64,000 nt of DNA, taken from contig NZ_CP114264.1 of assembly GCF_027105055.1 (NCBI RefSeq), positions 2,976,001 through 3,040,000 of the forward strand, given 5' to 3'. The notes below the pieces were generated by a model that was not told where the DNA came from, ran no database searches, and saw nothing but the letters and a program-made list of their open reading frames with translations. The position numbers and the translations under genes were made by a program. The DNA is from Acinetobacter sp. TR3 (GTDB lineage Bacteria; Pseudomonadota; Gammaproteobacteria; Pseudomonadales; Moraxellaceae). Positions 37,023 to 46,756 of this stretch are shown piece by piece (position 1 is the first letter of the stretch; each line of letters begins with the position of its first letter).

Positions 37023-38300
37023 ATGACCTATAAAGATGAAACTTTAGCCATTCATGCGGGATATTCACCAGAAGCCACTACAAAGGCTGTTGCTGTACCT
37101 ATTTATCAAACCACGTCTTATGCATTTGATAATACACAACATGGTGCTGACTTATTCGATTTAAAAGTTCAGGGCAATATTTACACCCGTATTATGAATC
37201 CAACCACTGCCGTACTCGAACAACGCCTCGCAGCGCTTGAAGGTGGTATTGGTGCATTGGCTCTAGCCTCAGGTATGGCAGCGATCACCTATTCGATTCA
37301 AACAATTGCTGAAGCAGGTGACAATATTGCATCTGTATCCACTTTATACGGTGGTACTTATAACCTATTTGCGCATACATTGCCGAAACAAGGGATTGAA
37401 GTTCGTTTCTTTGATTATCAGAATCCCGAAGCGTTACGCTCTATTATTGATGATAAGACCAAGTTAGTCTTTGTTGAATCAATTGGTAATCCGCTTGGTA
37501 ATATTATCGACCTAGAAGCGATTGCAAAAATTGCACATGAATATGGTGTGCCTGTGATTGTCGATAACACTGTTGCGACTCCTGCTCTATTAAAACCATT
37601 TGAATTTGGTGCAGATATTGTCGTGCACTCCCTCACGAAATACATTGGCGGACATGGCAATAGCATTGGTGGTGTCATTATTGATAGTGGCAAATTCCCT
37701 TGGGGCAAATATCCTGAACGTTTTAAAGCGTTGAACACACCAGATCCAAGCTACCACGGCGTGAATTATGTTGAAGTTCTAGGTGAAGCTGCTTATATCG
37801 CACGTGCACGCGTTGTTCCGTTACGCAATACAGGGGCTGCGATTAGTCCACTAAGTGTATTTTTGATCTTACAAGGTTTAGAAACTTTAAGCCTTCGTAT
37901 GGAACGCCATACGGAGAATGCACTAAAAGTTGCAAATTATTTGAAACAACATCCAAAAGTAAAGTGGGTCAATTATGCAGGTTTAAGTGACCATCCACAG
38001 CATAATTTGGCACAAAAGTATGTGAAAGGTAAACCTTCAGCGATTCTTTCTTTTGGCGTACAAGATGGCTTAGAAGGCGGTACTCGTTTTATCGATGCAT
38101 TACAACTGTTTACACGTTTGGTCAATATTGGTGATGCCAAAAGCTTGGCATGTCACCCTGCTACCACAACCCATCGCCAACTCAATGCTGAAGAACTTAA
38201 ATCTGCTGGTGTCAGCGAAGATCTAGTTCGCCTTTCGATCGGTATCGAACATATTGATGATTTGCTTGCAGATCTAGATCAAGCACTCGCTCACGTTTAA
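37023..38300 (+). CDS. metY: O-acetylhomoserine (thiol)-lyase / sulfhydrylase
   Basis: PLP enzyme making homocysteine from O-acetylhomoserine and sulfide. Fold type I Cys/Met family: YTRIMNPTTAVLEQRLAALEGG near the N terminus, the PLP-lysine in VVHSLTKYIGGHG (about residue 210), and the C-terminal SIGIEHIDDLLADL. The ATG at 37023 begins TYKDETLAIHAG and gives 425 residues, the usual MetY length; the upstream in-frame ATG adds 19 atypical residues. Length and the LYGGTYNLF segment favour MetY over MetB. Confidence 0.92.
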   Translation: MTYKDETLAIHAGYSPEATTKAVAVPIYQTTSYAFDNTQHGADLFDLKVQGNIYTRIMNPTTAVLEQRLAALEGGIGALALASGMAAITYSIQTIAEAGDNIASVSTLYGGTYNLFAHTLPKQGIEVRFFDYQNPEALRSIIDDKTKLVFVESIGNPLGNIIDLEAIAKIAHEYGVPVIVDNTVATPALLKPFEFGADIVVHSLTKYIGGHGNSIGGVIIDSGKFPWGKYPERFKALNTPDPSYHGVNYVEVLGEAAYIARARVVPLRNTGAAISPLSVFLILQGLETLSLRMERHTENALKVANYLKQHPKVKWVNYAGLSDHPQHNLAQKYVKGKPSAILSFGVQDGLEGGTRFIDALQLFTRLVNIGDAKSLACHPATTTHRQLNAEELKSAGVSEDLVRLSIGIEHIDDLLADLDQALAHV

Positions 38301-38305
38301 ACGCC

Positions 38306-38348
38306 ATTAAATCAAACAGCCTCTCTTGTAAAGGCTGTTTGATTTAAT
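38306..38348 (+). terminator. terminator after metY
   Basis: Perfect 16-bp stem beginning ATTAAATCAAACAGCC with an 11-nt loop. The descending arm ends GTTTGATTTAAT. Confidence 0.8.
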
Positions 38349-38545
38349 AAACTAAAACTTATTTCCCTTTCAACTATCCCTATATTTAGTTTTAGAGTTT
38401 TTACTCTAAAAAATTTATTATATTTCAAATATTTACACTAGACAAACAAAAAAAATCGGTTAATATTAATACAAAATAAAGTGCAATGTTTAATCGCAAT
38501 AAAAAAGCATTGCAAACAACAGCTTGATTAATGTAGGTAACTTAC

Positions 38546-39433
38546 ATGAACGCAAAACTCAAAAAACTTTTTCAACAAAAAGTCGACGGGAAAACTATTG
38601 TTGTCACTGGTGCATCAAGTGGCATTGGTTTAACGGTATCAAAATACCTCGCTCAGGCAGGTGCTCATGTCTTGTTGCTTGCTCGTACTAAAGAAAAATT
38701 AGACGAAGTCAAAGCTGAGATTGAAGCTGAGGGTGGAAAAGCTTCGGTTTTTCCATGTGACCTTAACGACATGGAATCAATTGATGCAGTTTCAAAAGAA
38801 ATTTTAGCTGCTGTTGATCACATTGATATTTTGGTTAATAACGCAGGTCGTTCAATTCGTCGTGCTGTACATGAGTCTGTTGATCGTTTCCATGACTTTG
38901 AACGTACTATGCAATTGAATTACTTCGGTGCAGTTCGTTTGGTATTGAATATCTTGCCACACATGATGCAACGTAAAGACGGTCAAATCATTAACATCAG
39001 CTCAATTGGCGTACTTGCAAATGCAACTCGCTTCTCAGCTTATGTAGCGTCTAAAGCGGCATTGGATGCATTTAGCCGTTGTTTATCTGCTGAAGTTCAC
39101 TCGCACAAAATTGCAATCACTTCGATTTACATGCCGTTAGTGCGTACGCCAATGATTGCACCAACTAAAATCTATAAATATGTACCGACGCTTTCTCCTG
39201 AACAAGCAGCAGACTTGATTGCTTATGCGATTGTGAAACGTCCGAAAAAGATTGCAACCAACTTAGGTCGTCTCGCATCAATTACTTATGCGATTGCACC
39301 AGATGTAAATAATATTTTGATGTCAATCGGCTTCAACTTATTCCCAAGCTCTACAGCATCTATCGGTGAGCAAGAGAAATTAAATCTTGTACAACGTGCC
39401 TATGCGCGTTTGTTCCCAGGTGAACACTGGTAA
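38546..39433 (+). CDS. acr1: fatty acyl-CoA reductase Acr1 (short-chain dehydrogenase)
   Basis: Reduces long-chain acyl-CoA to fatty aldehyde with NADPH, the first step toward wax esters in Acinetobacter. 295 residues; Rossmann motif TGASSGIG at about 22-29, NNAG near 100, Ser in NISSIG and the YVASK catalytic pair near 170. The sequence, including the N terminus NAKLKKLFQQKVDGK and C-terminal ARLFPGEHW, matches what I know of Acr1 from A. baylyi/calcoaceticus. A 7-bp inverted repeat TGCAATG...CATTGCA (38482-38514) lies just upstream and might be an operator. Own terminator follows. Confidence 0.93.
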   Translation: MNAKLKKLFQQKVDGKTIVVTGASSGIGLTVSKYLAQAGAHVLLLARTKEKLDEVKAEIEAEGGKASVFPCDLNDMESIDAVSKEILAAVDHIDILVNNAGRSIRRAVHESVDRFHDFERTMQLNYFGAVRLVLNILPHMMQRKDGQIINISSIGVLANATRFSAYVASKAALDAFSRCLSAEVHSHKIAITSIYMPLVRTPMIAPTKIYKYVPTLSPEQAADLIAYAIVKRPKKIATNLGRLASITYAIAPDVNNILMSIGFNLFPSSTASIGEQEKLNLVQRAYARLFPGEHW

Positions 39434-39451
39434 TCTTGTGATTCCGATTTT

Positions 39452-39486
39452 AAAAACAGCGTATCTCTAGATACGCTGTTTTTTTA
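39452..39486. terminator. bidirectional terminator between acr1 and the convergent reductase
   Basis: Stem AAAACAGCGTATC-TCTA-GATACGCTGTTTT followed by T-run; A-rich flank serves the opposite strand. Confidence 0.9.
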
Positions 39487-39490
39487 TGAT

Positions 39491-40600
39491 TTAAACAATT
39501 TGTGTGGATGTTGTTTGTTTCATCCAATCTGTTGTTTTTGTAATGGCATCCGCTAAATTCCCTGTCTGTATATCCCAACGTTGTCTAAATTGTTTAAGCG
39601 GTTCTAAATCTAGTTGTTCAGTCCTCAAAAAACTTAACATCTCAGCCGACATCTCTAATTGCTTTGCCAACCATGTCCATTTCAAAATTAATCGTAAAAT
39701 AACCAGCGGCACATGTTGTTTCGGTGCTGAGACATTTAATTGTTGAGCAATCATTTGCGTCAATTGAGAAAGTGGAATCTTTTGTTCTGAGGCAACCAAC
39801 AATGCCTGATTCGATAAGTTTATATCAGTTGCAGCTTGTGCCATGACTTGGCATAAATCATCCACTCTCACCAAAGGTAAATAATGCTGTGGTGTTGCAG
39901 GAATTGCGCTCATTTTCCGACGTTTTAATAGATCAATCATTTGTGCAATCGGCTGATTGTTTGGTATCTCACCTGAAACCGCATCTCCACAGACCGTCGC
40001 AGGGTGAATAATCGTCCAATCAATCGAAAGCTTTTCAGCACATTCTATCCAAGCGTAATGAGCCTCAATTTTGGAAGCTTCATACGCTCCCAACTGTTGA
40101 TACACAGATGACCAATTGGTTCGATCAGGTTGTTCTAAACACACACCCGCCTGTTGCAAATGCGAGAGAATCGTCAGCATATAACCTGAAACATGTACTG
40201 CACGCTGTAGATCACAATGTTGTGCTACACAACGAAGTAAGTTTAATGCACCATCGACATTCACAGCACGAGCTTGTTGCATACTGAGATTCCACGCAAA
40301 AAGCGCGCTACTGTTATACAGCGTATTCACTGAACTTAATTTTTCCCAATCTTGCTCACTGATTCCAAGCTTTGGTTGAGTCACATCACCTTGAATAAAG
40401 CTCAACCTTTGAATCGAGACCTGCTTGAGACTCAACCACTGTTCTAAAATAGCTTGCTGCTGTATCGGATTACGCAATAAGGCAAAAACGTGATGCCCTC
40501 TTTTTAATAATTCGGCAATTAAAAATCGACCGACAAATCCTGTTGCGCCTGCAACCAAAGCAATCTGTTGTTGATGAGATTTTGTTTGCTTATTTTCCAT
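39491..40600 (-). CDS. extended short-chain dehydrogenase/reductase (NAD-epimerase/thioester-reductase-like)
   Basis: Rossmann-fold NAD(P)-binding protein of 369 residues. GATGFVGRFL lies near residue 20, the NVDGALNLL segment near 130, and the Tyr-Lys catalytic pair is likely YEASK near 175. This is the pattern of extended SDRs such as the reductase domains of fatty-acyl or nonribosomal systems. Substrate unknown. The ATG at 40600 (AAGG 8 nt upstream) is chosen over a TTG seven codons earlier. Divergent from a MerR regulator with a MerR-type promoter between them. Confidence 0.85.
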   Translation of the reverse strand: MENKQTKSHQQQIALVAGATGFVGRFLIAELLKRGHHVFALLRNPIQQQAILEQWLSLKQVSIQRLSFIQGDVTQPKLGISEQDWEKLSSVNTLYNSSALFAWNLSMQQARAVNVDGALNLLRCVAQHCDLQRAVHVSGYMLTILSHLQQAGVCLEQPDRTNWSSVYQQLGAYEASKIEAHYAWIECAEKLSIDWTIIHPATVCGDAVSGEIPNNQPIAQMIDLLKRRKMSAIPATPQHYLPLVRVDDLCQVMAQAATDINLSNQALLVASEQKIPLSQLTQMIAQQLNVSAPKQHVPLVILRLILKWTWLAKQLEMSAEMLSFLRTEQLDLEPLKQFRQRWDIQTGNLADAITKTTDWMKQTTSTQIV

Positions 40601-40630
40601 TGTACATGCCTTATTTTTCAAGATAGGAAT

Positions 40631-40662
40631 AGGCTAAAGGATGGAGTACACTCAATGGTCAA
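40631..40662 (-). promoter_or_regulatory. MerR-type promoter of the reductase gene
   Basis: On the minus strand TTGACC (40657-40662) and TAGCCT (40631-40636) are 20 nt apart, the overlong spacing typical of MerR-activated promoters. GAGT-GT-ACTC (40644-40653) lies in the middle of the spacer, where MerR dimers bind. Confidence 0.6.
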
Positions 40663-40704
40663 GGCATTTCTAATCAAATTTTATATAACAATAAAGGTAC
40701 TATG

Positions 40705-41082
40705 ATGTTAATTGGACAACTCGCAAAACAAACCGAACTCAGTCGGGATACCATCCGTTTCTATGAAAAAATGCAGCTGATTCAGTCCATCACTCGTAAT
40801 AACGGATATAAAGATTATCCTGAACAAACCTTACAACAATTACACTTAATACGAACTGCAAAAAATCTAGGGTTTTCACTCAATGAAATTAAACAAATTT
40901 TAGCACTGACTACACAAGGGGAAATTCCAGCCATTCAAGTACAAGACATTTTCCAAGACAAACTGAATATGATTGATGAAAAAATTGAACAGTTAATGAA
41001 TATCAAAACCATGTTAAGCCGATTTACACAAGGGGCTGCGTGCCCACTTAGAGCAGATTGCCCTATTCCTGATATAAATTAA
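40705..41082 (+). CDS. MerR-family transcriptional regulator
   Basis: About 125 residues: N-terminal winged helix (LIGQLAKQTELSRDTIRFYEKM), the NGYKDYPEQTLQQLHLIRTAKNLGFSLNEIKQIL second half, a dimerisation helix, and a C-terminal CPLRADCP cysteine pair that may sense metal or redox state. Two adjacent ATGs (40702, 40705) are possible; the second has the better spacing to AAGG. Divergent from the reductase at 39491, which it most likely activates. Confidence 0.88.
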   Translation: MLIGQLAKQTELSRDTIRFYEKMQLIQSITRNNGYKDYPEQTLQQLHLIRTAKNLGFSLNEIKQILALTTQGEIPAIQVQDIFQDKLNMIDEKIEQLMNIKTMLSRFTQGAACPLRADCPIPDIN

Positions 41083-41271
41083 TTATTTTTCAAAATATTA
41101 GAGTCCAAGTTTAATTTTAGTTTCATTTCTGCCTCCTTAAAATTTCTTTTTATTTAAAATATCGCTATAAAAAGCATATAAAATAGTGTCATTTTCATTT
41201 TTTTCAGCGGTATATAACATTGATTAAAAGCTAAATAAAAAAGACCTGATTGGATAAAAAAAGGAATAGGA

Positions 41272-42206
41272 ATGAACCAAACATATAGTAAGGAAGAAAG
41301 ACCCAGCCGTATTAAAGGCATTGTCGGTGCAGCATCAGGGAATCTCGTTGAATGGTTCTATTTTTATATTTATGCCGTTTTTGCTGCTTATTTTACTCAT
41401 GCATTGACTGCTCCAGACATGGATTCAACCACCAAAGCCATTTATGTCTAGGGAGTATTTGCGGCGAGTTTCTTTATGCGACCAATAGGCAGTTGGTTGG
41501 TTGGTCTTATTGCGGATCGACATGGTCGAAAGCAATTTATGGTGATTTCAATTTGCCTTATAGCGCTCAGTTCTTTTCTTTTTGCTGCATTACCGACTTA
41601 TGAACAAGTTGGAATGTTTGCCCCATTTTTACTCCTTATGGTTCGTTTATTACAAGGTCTATCTGTTGGTGGTGAATATGGTGCTGTTGCCACCTATATG
41701 AGTGAGCTAGGCTTAAAAGGGCAGCGTGGATTCTTCGCATCATTTCAATATGTCACGCTATCTGGTGGACAACTTCTTGCCAGTTTACTTGGGGTGATTT
41801 TGCTCGGGTTTATGACGGAGCAACAATTAAATGACGGCGGTTGGCGTATTCCATTTGGGATTGGCGGTGTTGCTGCCTTGCTTTCTCTTGCTGCACGAAG
41901 TCGCTTAGAAGAAATCTTTCCCATGAAGATGCTCAACGCGAAGAATCAGGAAGCTTAATTGCTCTATTAAAGCAGCATTGGAAAACCTTTCTCTTAGTGG
42001 TCGGTTATACCTCGGCGGGTTCACTCACTTTTTATGTTGTGACAGTTTATTCAAAGACCTATCTCACTAATATTGGTGCCCTCATATTTAAAGATGCAGG
42101 CATTGAAAATATCTTCTTTATCTATGTCATTTTTATGCTGATGATCTGTTTCTTCTGTAGTTTGGCATTACCGAAAAAACCTGAATATTTGGAACATGAT
42201 CACTAA
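41272..42206 (+). pseudogene. broken MFS metabolite:H+ symporter (KgtP/ProP-like)
   Basis: Remnant of an MHS-family permease such as the alpha-ketoglutarate transporter. It starts well (ATG with AAGGA; GIVGAASGNLVEWFYFYIYA) but has a TAG stop at 41449-41451. The frame then continues through RPIGSWLVGLIADRHGRKQF and LLQGLSVGGEYG, shifts frame near 41915-41930, and resumes with SHEDAQREESGSLIALLKQHW. After TYLTNIG the sequence jumps to the carboxyl-terminal helix, so about 110-120 codons are deleted. Three independent lesions mean it is non-functional. Confidence 0.92.
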
Positions 42207-42216
42207 ATAAATCGAG

Positions 42217-42262
42217 TATCAACAAAACTACATTGTCTTTCTCAACTGTAGTTTTGTTGATA
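42217..42262. terminator. hairpin after the MFS pseudogene
   Basis: Perfect 16-bp stem starting TATCAACAAAACTACA with a 14-nt loop and no strong T-run; likely the old terminator. Confidence 0.6.
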
Positions 42263-42305
42263 TAGGATTTCACAATAACTTCAACACGCACGTCATTTCA
42301 TCTAT

Positions 42306-42623
42306 TCATTTCAATACAAACACCAATCCATAAAAACAAGACAAACTCAAAATAATCGTCAACAAGGTGTGGCGGACTTTATATGCAATCAAAATCGTTA
42401 AAATCGTGGCAAGAAAATATGGATTCAGTAAAGTCGAACGAAATGCCCCCTGCTCATCCATAAACACAATCGGAGTCGCAATTGCCGTCAGTAAACACGG
42501 CGCAGAATATTGCAAAGACTGCTGAAACCATTTGGGTAAGCGCAAAGGAAGATTAGGTTCAAGCAAGATATAGCGATTCATAAACACCACAATTGCGAGA
42601 ATAATCAGGAGAAACCAAGTCAT
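42306..42623 (-). CDS. azlD: AzlD-family branched-chain amino acid exporter, small subunit
   Basis: 105 residues with four hydrophobic segments and the RLPKWFQQSLQYSAPCLLTAI pattern of AzlD/YgaH proteins, partner of AzlC. It overlaps azlC by 4 nt, indicating coupled translation. Substrate assignment (leucine, valine or analogues) comes from the family. Confidence 0.88.
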   Translation of the reverse strand: MTWFLLIILAIVVFMNRYILLEPNLPLRLPKWFQQSLQYSAPCLLTAIATPIVFMDEQGAFRSTLLNPYFLATILTILIAYKVRHTLLTIILSLSCFYGLVFVLK

Positions 42624-43339
42624 GCTGTACGCTCCCTAAAATTCTGCAAGCAAGTTGCCGCAAACATTCCAATCACACCTGCCATAATCGCGGCACTTTT
42701 AAAACCTAAGCTTAGAAAAACAACAGTGAGAATCACTGAAACCAATACCCCAACCAAAGTATTTAAGTTTTTAATAAATGGAACCACAATTGCGATAAAT
42801 GTCGCAACAATTGAAAAATCGAGATGATATTGATCTAAATTAGGAATGGCTGAGGCAAGAAAGACTCCACAAGCACTAAACAGAACCCAACATAAATAAA
42901 AGCAAAGTCCTGCGCCTAACAGATAGTGAATATAATGCTGTTGCTTTTTAATACTCACAGCAAACAATTCATCAGTTAATAAAAAGCCCAATATCAAACG
43001 ATCTTTTAAAGGTTGCTTAGAAATATCTTCACGTAAATACAGTGCATATAAATAATGCTGTGTGGTGATCAGAAAAACAGAAATAATAATTGTGAGCGCA
43101 GGCGTTCCTGCCATGACTAAACCTAAGGTCATTAATTGTGCTGCACCAGCAAAGACCAGTGCTGACATCCCAATCGCTTGTAAAGTCGTTAGCCCTGCTT
43201 GAATCGCCATTGAGCCTGCGAGTAAACCCCACGGCAACACCGCAAAACACAATGGCAGTATTTTGATCACTCCATTTAAAAATGCCCGTGATTCGGTCAT
43301 CGGAGTGTCATCTGTGCTTTCACCTAACATCAACATCAC
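42620..43339 (-). CDS. azlC: AzlC-family branched-chain amino acid exporter, large subunit
   Basis: 239 residues; membrane protein with the AzlC/YgaZ pattern, PWGLLAGSMAIQAGLTTLQAIGMSALVFAGAAQ near residues 40-70. About seven membrane segments. Pairs with AzlD immediately downstream. It lies 67 nt downstream of an AraC regulator on the same strand, an arrangement suggesting local control. Confidence 0.9.
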   Translation of the reverse strand: MMLMLGESTDDTPMTESRAFLNGVIKILPLCFAVLPWGLLAGSMAIQAGLTTLQAIGMSALVFAGAAQLMTLGLVMAGTPALTIIISVFLITTQHYLYALYLREDISKQPLKDRLILGFLLTDELFAVSIKKQQHYIHYLLGAGLCFYLCWVLFSACGVFLASAIPNLDQYHLDFSIVATFIAIVVPFIKNLNTLVGVLVSVILTVVFLSLGFKSAAIMAGVIGMFAATCLQNFRERTA

Positions 43340-43406
43340 AATTATTCATTAAAGAAAATAGACTATGCCAAAAATTGCTAAATGAAGATTGTATAAAATT
43401 GCTATT

Positions 43407-44237
43407 TTATTTGAGATAAGCGATATAACCGCCTGGGGTAATGCCAAAAGCTTGACGAAAATGCCGACTAAAATGACTTTGATCCGAGAAACCACACTGT
43501 TGTGAAACCTCAGATAAGTTCAATCCTTGTCTTAATAATCTTTGTGACTTCTGTAAACGTGCTTGAATGAGCCATGCATGCGGTGAGAGTCCAACATGCT
43601 TTTTAAATTGACGTAAAAAATGCCACTGGCTGAGATTTGCCATTTCAGCCAATTCGATAAGTGAAAACTCTTGCTCAGGCATACTCGCCATTAATTCTTT
43701 AATATTTAAGATACGTTGTTTGGCATTACTTAGATCAGTGACTTGAGGCTTGGTTTGGCTATATTTTGAGATTAGCCAAGCAATTGTCGATAAAAATAAG
43801 GTTTGTTTAAGCAGCTTATTATTCGGTTGTTCAAGTAAATCAAAGAGTAATCTGAGTTGCTGTGCCAAACCTTCATCATGCAATACTGCTTCTCTAAACC
43901 ACGGTGCTGTGCCGTGTACAGTGGTGAGATCACGGGTTAATTCATGGAAAATTTCGGGAGTCGGATAAATCGCGCGGTAACGCCAACCAGTATCAACCGC
44001 AGAAGAACCTGTATGAACTTCATCAGCATTGACTAAAATAATATCGCCTTGTGGCGCAACATGATTTCCGCCTGTGCGATAAAACCGCTGTGCCCCTTCT
44101 TCGATGACACCGATACAAAATCCTTCATGAACGTGTCGTGAAAACTCCTGCTGAAAGTAACTGGCTTTCAACATTTCTAAACCACCCAATTCTTCAAGGT
44201 GTAAGTAATCGACTTGTTCTCGAGGTCTGCGTGACAT
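43407..44237 (-). CDS. AraC-family regulator with N-terminal cupin, likely regulator of azlCD
   Basis: About 276 residues: an N-terminal AraC_binding cupin (HVHEGFCIGVIEEGAQRFYRTGG, then DIILVNADEVHTG) and a C-terminal double helix-turn-helix (SLIELAEMANLSQWHFLRQFKKHVGLSPHAWL...VSQQCGFSDQSHFSRHFRQAFGITPGGY). The ATG at 44237 follows AGGAGG by 5 nt and is preferred to the GTG one codon upstream. Position before azlCD suggests it controls export in response to an amino acid or analogue. Confidence 0.88.
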   Translation of the reverse strand: MSRRPREQVDYLHLEELGGLEMLKASYFQQEFSRHVHEGFCIGVIEEGAQRFYRTGGNHVAPQGDIILVNADEVHTGSSAVDTGWRYRAIYPTPEIFHELTRDLTTVHGTAPWFREAVLHDEGLAQQLRLLFDLLEQPNNKLLKQTLFLSTIAWLISKYSQTKPQVTDLSNAKQRILNIKELMASMPEQEFSLIELAEMANLSQWHFLRQFKKHVGLSPHAWLIQARLQKSQRLLRQGLNLSEVSQQCGFSDQSHFSRHFRQAFGITPGGYIAYLK

Positions 44238-44354
44238 CACGACCTCCTAAGGCATGTATGCATCATTTCAGGTTAACGCGATTTAGATAGATTTATAGAA
44301 CAAAATTGCTTTTTTATAACTCAATCACTTTATTAAATCATCTTTAAGCAAAAA

Positions 44355-44385
44355 GAAAAAACCTCCCAGAAGGGAGGTTTTTTTA
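44355..44385 (-). terminator. terminator after tex
   Basis: Stem AAACCTCCC-AGA-AGGGAGGTTT flanked by A-run and T-run; on the minus strand ends in TTTTTTC. Confidence 0.85.
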
Positions 44386-44398
44386 AACGAATTTGAAA

Positions 44399-46756
44399 TT
44401 ATTTAGAACCCTTAAGCCCTGCTTGTAATAACAAAGCACCTAAACCACCAATTTTTTGCTCTTGTGGTTTTTCAGTTTTTGACTTGTTATTTTGCGGGCG
44501 CTTAAAGTCACCTTCTTTGCGTGGTGGACGTTGACCTTGAGGCTTACGCTCTGAACGTTCAGTTCGCTCTTGCTGTGGACGCTGTTGCTGACGTGGCGCT
44601 TTAGCAGGTGCAGAACCTTCTGCACGCATACTTAAATTCACACGATTACGCTCCACATCCACTTGCATCACACGCACTTGCACAATTTGACCTGGTTTCA
44701 CCACTTTATGCGGATCAGAAACAAATTCATTCGCAAGTTCAGAAATATGCACTAAACCATCTTGATGCACACCCACATCCACGAACGCGCCGAAGTTGGT
44801 CACATTGGTCACTACACCTTCAAGCTGCATGCCTTCAGTGAGTTGCGCAACTTCCGTAATATCTTCACGGAACTTGGCAGTACGGAACTCTGGACGTGGA
44901 TCACGCGCGGGCTTTTCAAGTTCAGCTAAAATATCTTGAATCGTCGGCAAACCAAATTTGTCATCCACAAACTCATCTGCTTTGACTTGGCGAATGATTT
45001 CAGTATTACCAATAATATCTTTTACCGTTGTCGCTTTTGCTGCAACAATCTTTTCAACAACGCCATAACTTTCTGGGTGAACTGCTGATGCGTCCAATGG
45101 TTCAGAACCATTTTGAACACGTAAGAAGCCTGCTGATTGCTCAAAAGTACGCTCACCTAATCGTGGCACTTTTTTCAAGGCTTGACGGTTGTCGAAACGA
45201 CCATGTTCTTTACGATATTCAACGATTTGCTGTGCAATCGATTTATTTAAACCTGCAATATATGCCAAGATCGCTGGAGATGCGGTATTCACATCCACAC
45301 CCACCGCATTCACACAGTCTTCAACCACTGCATCCAGTGTTTTTGCCAAACCAGTTTGATTCACATCATGTTGATATTGACCCACACCAATTGATTTAGG
45401 ATCAATTTTAACGAGTTCAGCTAATGGATCTTGTAAACGACGCGCAATTGAAACCGCGCCACGAATTGAAACATCTAACTCTGGCAACTCTTGTGAAGCC
45501 AATTCACTTGCTGAATAAACCGACGCCCCTGCTTCACTGACAGTAATACGTGTCAGATTTAAATCCGTATTGGCAGCCATCATTTCAGCTACAACTGCTT
45601 CGGTTTCACGGCTTGCTGTCCCGTTACCAATCGCAATAAGTTCCACGTGGAACTCTCTGCATAAACGAGCTAACTCTGTAATTGAGCCTTGTTTATCTTC
45701 TTTCGGTGCAAATGGGTAAATTGTGCTATGTGCTAGAACATCGCCTGCATCACTCACAACCGCAAGCTTCACGCCTGTACGGATACCAGGATCAACACCT
45801 AAAGTGGTACGACCACCTGCTGGTGCAGAAAGGAGTAAATGACGTAAATTTTCAGCAAACACATCCATTGCTTCAGCTTCAGCAGCTAAGCGCTTATCAG
45901 TCAATAATGAATGTTCGATTTGCGGACGAATCTTACCAAGCCAAAATAATTTTGCAGTTTGTTTTAAATAATCTTGACGGCTTTGTGGTTGAATTTGATC
46001 AAGATTATATTCAGTTTCAATACGAGCTAACGGCGTATCATCTTCGCCGTCCACTTTTAAACCCAATACATTTTCTTGACGACCACGTAACATCGCCAAT
46101 AAACGATGAGAAGGTAATTTATTTAGGTTTTCAGAAAACTCAAAATAATCACGGAATTTTTTACCGACTTCTTTTTTCTCTTCAGAAGCAACCGCGCTCT
46201 TAAGAACTGCTGTTTTAGAAAAAATTTGTTTTAATTCAGTGGTTAATCCAATATTTTGTGCCCAATCATCAATCAAGATATGCTGAATTGCATCAAGTTG
46301 GCTTTCGATATCTGGGTAATCTTCATGACTAAAACCTGCCAATGCATCAGTCGGATCAACTTGATCGGCAATAATTTTTTCAGCTATTGGACCTAAACCA
46401 GCTTCTTTTGCTTTAAATGATTTGCTGGTGCGTTTTGGACGGTACGGTGCATAAATTTCTTCTAATGCATTTTTCGTTTCAGCCGCATTTACACGTGCTA
46501 ATAAATCATCGCTTAATTTATCTTGTTCTTGTAAAGATTGAATCACCTTTTCACGACGCTCATATAAATCACGTAGATAAGTTAAACGTGTGTCGAGTTG
46601 GCGTAATTGCGTATCGTCTAAGCCCTGCGTGACTTCTTTACGGTAACGTGCAATAAAAGGAACGCTAGCGCCTTCATCAATTAAACGAATAGCAGCTTCT
46701 ACTTGGTTTGGACGTACGGCAAGTTCATTTGCCAACTGCTGAACTAAGTCAGTCAT
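44399..46756 (-). CDS. tex: transcription accessory protein Tex
   Basis: RNA-binding protein thought to aid transcription and stress tolerance. 785 residues from the ATG at 46756 (MTDLVQQLANELAV). Domains in order: N-terminal helical Tex region, YqgF-like domain (TLGVDPGIRTGVKLAVV near 330), helix-hairpin-helix (VDVNTASPAILAYIAGL and LKKVPRLGERTFEQSAGFLR), and the S1 domain (LEGVVTNVTNFGAFVDVGVHQDGLVHIS). A basic Arg/Gln/Lys-rich tail follows S1. Monocistronic with its own terminator. Confidence 0.96.
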   Translation of the reverse strand: MTDLVQQLANELAVRPNQVEAAIRLIDEGASVPFIARYRKEVTQGLDDTQLRQLDTRLTYLRDLYERREKVIQSLQEQDKLSDDLLARVNAAETKNALEEIYAPYRPKRTSKSFKAKEAGLGPIAEKIIADQVDPTDALAGFSHEDYPDIESQLDAIQHILIDDWAQNIGLTTELKQIFSKTAVLKSAVASEEKKEVGKKFRDYFEFSENLNKLPSHRLLAMLRGRQENVLGLKVDGEDDTPLARIETEYNLDQIQPQSRQDYLKQTAKLFWLGKIRPQIEHSLLTDKRLAAEAEAMDVFAENLRHLLLSAPAGGRTTLGVDPGIRTGVKLAVVSDAGDVLAHSTIYPFAPKEDKQGSITELARLCREFHVELIAIGNGTASRETEAVVAEMMAANTDLNLTRITVSEAGASVYSASELASQELPELDVSIRGAVSIARRLQDPLAELVKIDPKSIGVGQYQHDVNQTGLAKTLDAVVEDCVNAVGVDVNTASPAILAYIAGLNKSIAQQIVEYRKEHGRFDNRQALKKVPRLGERTFEQSAGFLRVQNGSEPLDASAVHPESYGVVEKIVAAKATTVKDIIGNTEIIRQVKADEFVDDKFGLPTIQDILAELEKPARDPRPEFRTAKFREDITEVAQLTEGMQLEGVVTNVTNFGAFVDVGVHQDGLVHISELANEFVSDPHKVVKPGQIVQVRVMQVDVERNRVNLSMRAEGSAPAKAPRQQQRPQQERTERSERKPQGQRPPRKEGDFKRPQNNKSKTEKPQEQKIGGLGALLLQAGLKGSK

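Noticed and set aside
41272..42206. Programmed frameshift or stop-codon readthrough in the MFS gene
   Set aside because: A large internal deletion accompanies the stop and the frameshift, so decay is the simpler reading.
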